The notes under the pieces were generated by a model that saw only the letters and a program-made list of their open reading frames with translations, was not told the origin of the DNA and did no database searches. From positions 15,291,246 through 15,355,245 of the forward strand of contig NC_135555.1 of assembly GCF_964340395.1 (NCBI RefSeq): a stretch of DNA of 64,000 nt, given 5' to 3'. The first letter of the stretch is position 1. The number at the start of each line of letters is the position of its first letter. This document shows, piece after piece, positions 38,312 to 50,330 of this stretch. The position numbers and the translations under genes were made by a program. The DNA comes from Glandiceps talaboti (taxonomy: Eukaryota; Hemichordata; Enteropneusta; Spengelidae).

Positions 38312-41300
38312 GCGTGTGCGTGTTGGTGCGTGCGTGCATGTGTGTGTGTGTGTTGCACATCATTCGATATTTGCTAAACATGTGATGTTCATGTCTGTAA
38401 AATATCATTCAAGCTGTTACCCTGAATAGAAGGGCCTAAAAAAAATACGAAATATGGCTACATTACCTGTTGGTATCTGACAATGTATGCCGGAATATCC
38501 AACTGCACATGCGCATGCGTACTCTGGTTGAAGGGCTGATTGCATAAAGCTATGATAGCTGTTGAAACATTCACCACCATTTAGACAATTATTGGTAACA
38601 CAGGCGTCAACATTAGGTTGTGTAACTACAAGTGAATTTAAATTTCGTTAGCTCCTCGATGTCAATAATCAATCACGTGATCTGAGTACAAATTATTGAT
38701 AGTTCATTCATTCATTCATTCATTCATTCTAGAGAAACATTCAATGATATATGTTACAGCAGGACTGATAAACCAAGTCAACTTTCACAGAACATTGTGG
38801 AATTCTATTCAACTACTGCTTTACCTGTCCAAAAAGTCATCAATGTTGGTTCTATTCCGGCAATTCGAGTCACAAGGCAAATGTTGCAGTGCTACCCCAC
38901 TTTAGCTTTCTGGGTAACGTTTCCACCTTTATAATTGATTTTTAAGGTCAAAACCCAAAATCATTTCACTGGACTTTATTTACTGATCTCAACACCTTTA
39001 ATGTATTGCTTACAAAAAGTTACTGTTACTCTACTGTTTCGAACAGTAAAACAAAAAACTGGTAAACATCTTCAAAATTTCCAAAGTACAGATATTTTTA
39101 TACAGAGTGTTGATACATAGTACGCATACAATCAATGAAAACGTTACTCACAGACACAGAAGGTTATAAAAATGTATTTGTTTACCTGTCAAGTATTGAC
39201 AGTTTGGTCCAAGATACCCGTTTGGACAAACACAGATGAAGTAATTGTCTGCGTTTAGGCAAATGCCACCGTTGAGGCAGGTTTCACTCGTACACATATT
39301 GGTCGCTGAAATATACCCATACAAATAAAATATAATGCCTTTTAAATTATTGAAAACAACGGTAACCGACCCGACAGAATAAAATGCAAACTCAAATTAA
39401 TTATAATGTTAAAGATATATGAATCCAGTGTTCTCCATAGATGTAAACAGAAAATGGGGGGGGGGGGGCTAATTTGCATGTATATTAGCATACTTGTTTA
39501 CATATATTTGCATAAGTGTGCAAGAAGTATAGTAGTATTATATGCTAGCTTCACAAATGATCCAAAACATTTTACTTTACTATGGGATACTTGTAGAAGG
39601 CAAGACTTTGAATATCATTGAAATTAACACACAAATGGAGAGTAGTTGCAATGAAACCTTTCCAAGATTTACCATTGACTTAGTAAAATAATTGTTCTTG
39701 TTCATGGTAAATATGGCTTGTTAGCATTACCTTGTTGGTCACAATTCGTTCCTGTCCAGCCAACATTACATGTGCACTGATAGGAGACTGTATTGACAAC
39801 TTGACACAGTCCATTCACACATGGGTTTAAACCAACACTACATGGTGTAACAACTGTTAATGAAGACAAAAATAGGTGTAATGTTGAAACAAACCACTTG
39901 TCTGATAGGTAATGTTTTCTGTATTGAAAATGTTTCACTAATAAAACATTTGCTATGTATGAGAGATCAAGTAGCCTACCTGTAGACATGTAGGACTAAC
40001 AATACTACACTTTATTCACTCTCCCAACTGACATTTTGATATTTTGAATCTTTGCTCGTCCAACTCTTCTACGATCTGTTGGTATTAAGCCCAGCCCCAC
40101 CACACGTAACATATGCAAACAATTACCATAAAGTAGAATCCGTTTCCCACGTAAAAGCATGAAAACGGATTCACCATGTGACCTGATTGCGATTTACATT
40201 TGCCTAATTATGTATTCGACCAATCACGTTCTCTGGTGGAATGACATGGAAATACTGGTGGTTGTAAAAACTATCGGTAGACGCGTTGGACGAGTGAAAA
40301 TTCTAAAAATCAAAAGGTCAGTGGAAATAGTGTAGTAGCATTAGTCTTACACCTCTACAGGTAGGCTACAGGCTAAAGTGCCTCGGCTTTATCAAAACTG
40401 TAAGTTTTGTTAATTTGAAAGTATTTTTTCTTCAAAATGTGCTATAAATTTTGAAAAAAATACAATAAATTGGTAATAGTTATCAATCATGTGTATGCTT
40501 ACAATGTTACTTTTATGGTTATTTTCGATACTGTCATTTTTTGAGTAAGAGTGAGTCATGAAATTTGAGACAATGGTCACTGTGATCTAATCTTGTATAT
40601 CGTTTAGCCAATATTGTACGTACCTGAGACATCACAATTTGTACCAGTCCATCCTTGAATACAGTTGCATTGATATGTTGTGGTACCAGTATTCACACAT
40701 ACTCCATTGACACATTGGCTAGCATCACAGGGTAACCCAACTGTAGGACACAAGATGAAATCACATTACCATCAGTCAAGTTAATTTGTCTGTAATTTCA
40801 CTCCATGTTTATTTATTTGTATGGACAGTCGGGTTTGTTGAACCCTCTTACAGGAGTACCATAAATGATGCAAAATGAATAAAAACTGAATATTGGTGAA
40901 ACATTTCGTTGTAAAAGGTGGCCATTACTGTCGGTTATATTGGCCATGCCAAACTCAGTATGCTCATCATGCTAGAAGCCTACTTCTGGTTGTCGAGGCG
41001 AGCGGAAGTGGTGAACCACCAGTGGCATACATGTATAAGAGATATTTACATTTAATGATGTTTGTTGACAGTTTGCAAAGGAGTACCGAAGAACAACATT
41101 GTTTGTCAAATTCAAGTTACCATAATTTTGAGAAATGTTGATGTTCAAAGAAAAATATGTTGGTGAGTCACTTGCCGAGTTGGATTACTGGAGGGATTTG
41201 CCATCAAAGTTAAATAGATAGATTTTTTCATGACTTACCTTGAGTATTGCAGTTTGTACCAGTCCATCCTTGAACGCAATTGCATTGATAGTTTGTTGCA

Positions 41301-44300
41301 TCAACATTCATACAGACTCCATTAACACATGGGTTAGCATCACAGGGTAACACAACTATGCAAATAACAACATACAGTTAAACTATCATTATGTTTATTG
41401 ACAAGTTTAGATCGTGGTGTATTGCTCTTTCTTACTAGAATGCTTAAAATCGGGCAAAAACAGATTACTAATCATAGCTCACTATTGTGGTGTCCTTTCA
41501 CTATGATGTGCAGGTGAATGGTACTGTTTGACTAAAATTTGTATGTTATTTATTTCCCTCAAATTTAAAATGATTAGTATTTTAGTGACTTACCTGGGAC
41601 ATCACAATTTGCACCAGTCCATCCTTGAACACAGGTGCATTGATAGGTTGTGGTATCAACATTCACACATACTCCATTGAGACATGGGTTAGCAGCACAC
41701 GGTAACACAACTATATACATAACAATATATAGACAAATTATGTGGTCATTATTGTCAGGCGGATAAGCCCCATATGCATTACAGACACTTTGTTTTAGAA
41801 TTGTGAAACTTGGCACAGATGCACTCCATTAATTCCTTATCATTTTCTGATGTAGTGTCACTTTAAAAGCGCCCTCGTACAATGTACAGCAACACCTAGC
41901 GGTTATACATTATGTCAGTCATTGTAAAGTGTTTTTATCGCAGTGACAGTTGAAAAGTACACTGTGTCTTCTCTGTACAATAATATACAGCCCCCCCCCC
42001 ATGGGTTATGCATTATGGCAGCCATTGTAAGGAGTGTTTTTGCTGTGATAGGTGAACAGTTTTGTGCATCTTTTCTAAAGTATGTATTTTTGTAATATTA
42101 GATTGTGTATGTAAACAATGACTTAGTGGTGTATTTAAAAGACTGACTTCAAGGCTTAAAAGATTAGCCTCAATTAACAATGCCACACTCACCACTGGTG
42201 GTCATGGTTCTCTACTATGTGGTTATGTCCTTTCAGTATGATGTTCAGGTGAACGACATCAACTTATGTTTTCAAAAATTCAGCTCTTCCCCGAAAAATT
42301 ATGTGTAGATAAGTCAATTGAAAAGTTGCATGAGAAAGGTTGTTATTATTTCCCCTCAAAGTAAAAAGATTGGTATTTTAGTAACTTACCTGGGACATCA
42401 CAATTTGTACTAGTCCATCCTTGAACACAGGTACATTGATATGCTGTGGTGCCAACATTCGCACAGACTCCATTGACACATGGGTTAGCATCACAGGGTA
42501 ACACAACTATATTTAAAACAAGATTCTGTCAACCCATATCATACTTCAGATTGAAATGGCACAAGCTGAGTTCATAAGCTTTTTACTCAGGTGAAAATAC
42601 TTACATAATAACTTCAAATAAAACCATTTTAAAAATGACTCTTATTAGTATGATAAATTACGTCATTGGATCATTTATATATTTATATCTTGATACCAGG
42701 TTTGAATCCAGTTAATTGCAGGTGTACTCCAGTAATTACAATACTGCGAGTACCTTATAAATATGCTGCATAAACTATACCCAAACACGTGTAAATTCAG
42801 CTTGCGTCCCTTTAATTGTTTGATAACTTTTCTACATATTGTTGACTCATATAGACTGTAAGGTTTGTAGCACTTCTTTTTTTTTCAGAAACAGAACAAC
42901 AAAACCATGCAAGGAAACTTTCTGAGCTCAATGTCTTCAAATCTGCACGCCCTCCTTACATAAGTGCATTAGAAATGTTGGTGTTCACTAAACAAAACAT
43001 TTAGAATTACTAAATTAGAACATTTATGGGGAAGGGTTATAATTATTTCTATCTCAGCCAGATTCATATTAAGGCGACTTACTTGGAATATTACAATTTG
43101 TTCCACTCCATCCATTAGCACAAGTGCAGGTGTAGCCACCACCAGTCAAATCAGTGCATACACCATTAAGACAAGGATTTGTGGTACATGCCAAAACAGT
43201 ACCTGGTAAAAAAATATCAGAAGATAAATATGTGAAATTGAAATTTATTCCCCACAAGTAATAAACATACAGAAAAGAAATAAATGACAACATCCAAAAG
43301 GAAAACGATTTCAAGTTGTGGGTGAGAGACTAGAAAATAATTTTCGGAAAACTAATCGAGTCTAGCCATTCAATTTCAAAAGCATCGAATTGTATATCAC
43401 AAAAAAATGTGGTGACTGTAGTTGCTCAAATTAACACTGATTACATAGTCAGAAAACAACAAACAACAATTGTTTACATTAATAAGAAAACAGATAAACA
43501 CACTACGGTGATACGAAATTGTATAGTAGATTGTTTGATTTGTGCAAAATTGATACGCGTACGACTTTGGACCAATAAATCACACGAAGTTCATTGATTC
43601 GATCGATGATACAAAGTCACTAATACGAAATAGCATTATTACTCACTGGCTTCACAATTTGTTCCTTCCCATCCACTGACACACACACATCTGTAACCGA
43701 CACAAGGGCTCTCGACAGTAACACAATTTCCACCGTTTAGACAAGGGTTTGGTTCACACGGACTTGGTATTACTGCATGAGCAATAATAAAACATTATAA
43801 AAACAATTTTATTTTGAAGCGAGCAGAAAGGGGAAATATTGATTTCAAATATCAAAGAGATATGTATCGTTATTTTTGGGTTTCAGAGTCGAACACGGTT
43901 AGCACAGTTATTTCTCACTGCTGTTCCTGTTACAAGAAGGGTAGTAATTTTGATATATGCAATGAACATAGAATAACAAATGACGTTTGCATGGTGATTG
44001 TGATAACTAGCTAGCAAAAAGAGACTTACCTGTCTCACAGGTTGTACCAATAAAACAGCCAACACATTGACACGTGTAAAGAGTACATGAATTGCCAACT
44101 GAACTACATACTCCCCCATTTTGACATGGATTTGGAGAACAAGGATCGGTTACTAGAGAAAAGAGAGCACATTAGTTAGAATCCACCATCTTTAGATTTT
44201 GTATAATACCTGTAAAACAGGAACCCTAATCCCATGGCTACGAAACGCTCCCCGATAACAGTTTTAAGTAGGAGAAATTAAGCTAATATGTATGAACGCA

Positions 44301-45974
44301 GAAATTATTACATGGCAAGCAGGTCGGGAACCCGTTCTGCAAGTGTATATTTTGCCACCATTCTTTGTTCTTTGCAGTTAGGAGCTAGAATGGATGATAA
44401 TGGTGACAAGAAAGATATTCTTTAACAAGGACGGAAAGACTTTTCATTTACTACAGTATCTGACAAATTGAATGTAAAAAAGCTCTTTTACTCTTACTAT
44501 GTTTCTAGTTTAATCAGTATGGGAGACTCCCAAAATTACTCTCACCACTTGCAATATTTATCGTTGTTCAAATTTGGTTCTATCGAAAACACTTTGCATT
44601 AAAATTTAATGTACTCTATCGAAAACACTTTGCATTAAACTCTATCGAAAACACTTTGCATTAAAATTTAATGTACTTTAAGTTTACGTTTCTTGTTTCC
44701 TATGCATATGGAAGTCAACTAGGTAGTATATATACATTTTGTAGTAAGCTTACCCTGCTTTATGAAAGTACTACATAGAGGTTATATACTTTCCATGGAT
44801 AGTACTAATTCTCAACGATTCATACTTACATATTTGGCAAGAGTCTCCTGACCAACAACCGGTACATGCACAGCTGAATTCTGTACAAGATCCTAGGTTA
44901 AGGCTACATAAGCCACCATTGAGGCATGAAGTAGATATTGCACATGGACTGGGTATAGCTGTATACATTGACAACAATTATTAACGGTATTAATGCAGGG
45001 TGTTTACGAAATTCAATATTTTCAAAGTCAAAGACACAACACTGTCAGAAGTTGGTGATTGGAAGCCAAGACTAAACGCCAATTCATAATTTCAAGAGAA
45101 ATAGGGGGTGGGCCCTGGCATAAACAAGGGCTCTGACGCCGTTAGGTATGGGTATAGGTTGGAATCGATACACGTACGTTGCAATGATATCAAAGCAAAT
45201 CTGCGACTGAAGAAGCAACTTTTGATAAACTTAATTTAAATTTGGTACATATAATATTCATATGAAACTACATATTGATGTGGAGATTTGTAGGTAGAAT
45301 GACATTACTTTCAATGTACTTGTTGGTGTTTCCCTCCTTAGATAAAACAATAGTTAACTTACGTTGGTCACAGTTGAAACCAGTGAAGCAATTATTACAG
45401 GTACAGGAGTATGCTGTACACGAACCAGTTTGGGGAATACACACACCTCCATTCTGACATGGAATATTATTACAGGGGTTTTGAACTAAAAATGAACAAA
45501 AAGAATAAAATAGAAAATCAAGTTGTTTTGCCAAATCAACTAAGTAATTATCTAGCGCAACAATTGTTAAACAAATTTCGTCTCAAAAGCACTTGCATAA
45601 ATGCAAGAACAAATACCGTCTACACCATGCTGCATAAGAAAAAACAGTGGTCGTAACCCGTAACATTATACTCTCTTCATCACCAGTTTGGCCCTGATAT
45701 CGAGCACTTCAATTTTCATGATTTAGAAATGATCACTCACTGTTAGAAAAATACAACATTTTATAAAACGCATTTTGACTTGCACTTGTAGTCCCGGTAA
45801 GATGTTGTAATAAGCACACATCTAAAAATATTGATCATTTTAATATACTGTAAACTTTGCGTCACTTGATCAATTCTTAGGATTTCCCTCTATATTTGTT
45901 GTTTGGAACTTTGGATATATGTATATGCATATGTATATGTATATGTATATGTATTATGTATATATGTATAATTT

Positions 45975-46017
<43 letters not shown>

Positions 46018-47267
46018 TTCTTAGGTGGTCCTGGCATTGAAATATTCGTCAACTATATAACTTTCATTGATTGGGATAATGAATTATGGACCCCGTCGGG
46101 GTTTAAGGTTCAAATACATGTAATAACTTAAGGTTAACTTACGAACATCACAAGTTGCCCCAGTGTAGCATCCTACACAAGCACACACATATTCATCGCA
46201 GGTACCGAGACGGATACATGCACCTCCGTTGTTACATGGATCGTTGTCGCATGGGTTTGGAATAACTTAAAAACAGAAAGAACATTATATAAATATTTTT
46301 TCTCGCGAGAAGTAAATTCGCGCGAAATCATTGTATTGTTTGACTGATTGCAAACTAGCGGTATAAGCTTATAAAAGCTCGACAATTATAGTTATTTTTC
46401 TCACAAGAAATCAGTGTGTGTCGGATTTAAAAAAAATTGTTATAAGTTATATCGGATATGCTTTCTGTTTACAAATATGATAATGTCAAAGGAGATAGGC
46501 GAAAGGTTTGGAATATCATGAACTAACATCACGTTTCTCCGATTGCTAATCGACTTCATTCCATTATCACCAAAATCACGGTTATTTCCCTAAAGTACAA
46601 TCTAGGCAACATCATAATTGAAATCAATCATCATTTTGGTTAACTGACTATGACACTTAAGGGTGAAAGTGTCATTGGAATGTATTTATTTTACCATATG
46701 TACCAATGATAATGAAACAGAGCCAAATGTTCCTGGTAAATGTGTCTGGTAACCTTGATTGGTTATTAATTCATTGGAACTACTATATGTAGCAGTTTAA
46801 ACCACAATTACTATAAACTCATAAATAAGTGTCAAGGTGTCCACCGAACGACAATTTCAAAGCTTAAAATAGGCCGTTGATTCAAAGATGTTGGACAGGC
46901 CTGGGTACATACTTTAGAGAAATTAGTGATATTGGATGTATTGGTTTCATAGGGACGTGTAAACAAATATTTAAAAGAGGATTTTTGTGTGTGTTTATGT
47001 GTGTTTAAGATAATACCCCTTACCTAATTCACAAGTGGGACCAGTGAAGCAGCCATTACATTGACAATTAAATTCTATGCAGGAGATCTGTTCACAAAGT
47101 CCGGTGTTTTGACAGGGGTTGTTATTACATGGATTCAACACTAAGTTCAACAAGAAAGAAAGAGGAGCATTGTTATCGTATCAAATATTGAAGAAGAAAC
47201 ATCACTTTGTCAACTACGTCTCCGAGTCCGCGTTATATTCCCTTCTCTAATGGAAGTCTTTATTATC

Positions 47268-47312
<45 letters not shown>

Positions 47313-48894
47313 GTATCCGTCCATCCGTGGACACGGTATGACACTACTATATCAGTTCCCATAGCATTTGCTACACATCTTCGTTATGGTGAGGACAAAG
47401 TTATGATTAGCATCAAAGAATATTAATGATCCATTTGCATAATGCATAGTTTTCAGTATTAAATTATATTCTATCTTAAGATTGCAAGCTACAAATTAAA
47501 AGTTGGAGTATACATCGATGATATCAGAGAACATGTGTCCTGCTTCTAGTTTTTTTTTCAATCACTTGCATAATGAATGCCTTTTGACAATTTGATAAGT
47601 GATAACTAAAGAATTCGAATACAAGCTTTTGTTTTAATATGATTTTGTACATACGTCAAAGTTAAACAAATATCACGACAAATGAACAGATATAGTTTTA
47701 CGAATCATTTTATTTTCCCTCACTCGAATATAAAAATAGGTTGATGAATGCAAATATGATTTACGAATACAACAAATAATTCATAACAATATTGGAAAAT
47801 CACAAACAAAAATTTTCAGTTTAATGAATACAAATGTCGGTTTAATGAACATTGTGTTATACTAACATGACAGTTACAAATAGAAACAGTCATTTTTAAC
47901 ATGCAAATAACGATGTTAGAAATACAATGATGTAAAATAACCCATGAAAACACTAAATATGATGTTTATGCATGAAAGGCTGATATGTTTTCTGGAATAT
48001 TGCAACGCAAGTAACTAGGCAGTATCTTAATAATACATGCTTCAAATTTATTATGACTACGTACATAAGTGAATTGATGATGACAAACTCACGTTATACA
48101 TCTTAACAATTCACTCTTCACATTTTATTTAACTTACGCTAATAATACATTGATGATAACAAAGGATATTGGAACCACAATCCTGAAAGAACGCATTCAT
48201 TTTCTATCTGGTTGTTATGGATGCCTTAAAGGGGCCAAATCTTTATTTAGATGATATATCATGCTAAATGCTTCTTAAAGTATTGTACTTATTAGTGCAT
48301 GTGTAATATATTACATTCTCATCTGTGGTACTATCAACTATACAGTGTATATGGAAAATAATATATATGCATATTTCAATGACGTAATTAGAGCTCAGTA
48401 AAATTACACGTCATTACATATTGTGTAGAGTGTTTTACTTTAAGATTCATGGTCCAGAGCAGAAAATTACATGTAAAGCAGAGTCACTATCTAAGCAGAG
48501 AGATCCATGTAATCTCTTAAATAAGTGATTTGCTGGGTATTAGGACCATGATGAGGCAAATGACTAAAAAGGTACTCACATGTCTCACACAAGTTTCCAA
48601 CATAGCAACCGACACAGGTACACGCATAGTTTATACATGATCCTGGGATAAGCTCGCAATCGCCACCATTAAAGCATGGATTGTTCTGTTCACATGGATT
48701 TGGTATAGCTGTAGTGACAAAGAACAAATATTTGTAAGTGTAAAAATGCTTCCACAAATAAAACTGAACTTGTTTCAATGTAAGGGTTTCTTCAGCTGTA
48801 ATTGTATTCGAGATGATTGGGTAAATGCAGTATCAACAAACAAATTACATAGAAGCGTACGATACCAAACAAACGTAATAAAACGCACGCACGC

Positions 48895-48925
<31 letters not shown>

Positions 48926-50291
48926 TCGTGCTTGTTAATACACAAAGTATTTCATGGAGCTATCCATATCGAACGTTACAACTCATGAACTTTTAAATCT
49001 TGTTAGCTAGAAATTGCATGTACCTGCTTGACAATTGAATCCCTGGAAGCAACCATTACAGGCACAGGAGAACCCAGTACACGAACCAGGTTGCTGTATA
49101 CATACTCCTTCATTTAGGCAGGGAAGATTGTTGCAAGGATCTTGTTCTAATGTTTAAGGTACAAACATAGTAACATTAGTTTCCTCGCATGCACAACTTC
49201 AATAAATTATGTATAATTTGTATTGCGGCCTAATAGGTAAATGTGCTTTCCGGACTGACGGTGCAAGTGGAAGCGAATGGCTGTTCAGGTCCTCATGTCG
49301 TAAAGGCTTTATCACGTACTCTATGAAACGCGTAAAAACACGTTAAAATAATTAATTCTCGCACATTTGTAGCGTCAACGTTGGGCATGAGATTAGAAAA
49401 TCGATCCTCGTTTGATGAAAATTGCAACAAAAGCCTAGACCGTACGTATATCAAAACGGTAACCACGAACACGAACAATTCGAAGAAAACACCTTCGGAA
49501 TTCCTTGCTTTGAAAATTTATGATTTGTATTTTAGTATATCAGAATGGTGAACTTAACTTACCTGTCTCACAGTTCGTTCCAGTAAAGCATCCAATACAC
49601 ACACATACGTAATTAGTGCATCCAATCTTCTGACACTGGCCTCCATTCTGGCATGGGTTTAGTGCACATGGGTCGGCAATAGCTACAGTATTACAATATC
49701 AGAGATGATATTTGATATAGTAAAAGATAATGAAATCGGATGGCGTCTCACTAATTAAAACTTTATTAATAAAGAAAACGCGGGAAACCATTTATAAAAT
49801 TTGAAAAATGACAATATGAGAACGTCACTGCTAATTAAATTCCCAGCACTGAATTAACACTTATTTACATGTTGCTCTCTGTGTACAAGTCTAATGGTAT
49901 CTATTATTTGAATCCCCTAAATATTCATCAACGTATACCAAATGCAATGCAAAGGGTTATTTACAGCACATTACAGGTTTCTGTACCCTCTCTCTGTTTG
50001 ATACAACCATGCAGAAACTGCATACAATCCCTTGCTACATTTTGTCTAAATGAAAGGAACCAACGTGCCACCATGCAGACATAATGGTCGCTGTGTTATT
50101 GGTTTCTTCTCATCAGATGTTCGGCCATTACAGATTTTATATTGTCTTTTTAAGTTGGTGTCAGTTTCCACATCCATTATTTCTTGCGAGACTTCAGTTT
50201 TCGTTATTTTATTAGTTTTTCACGAATATTTAAAAAAGGCTTAGCGTTGAAATCTAGGTGGGGTCGGGTATGCGGATTTTTTTTGATTTTT

Positions 50292-50330
<39 letters not shown>

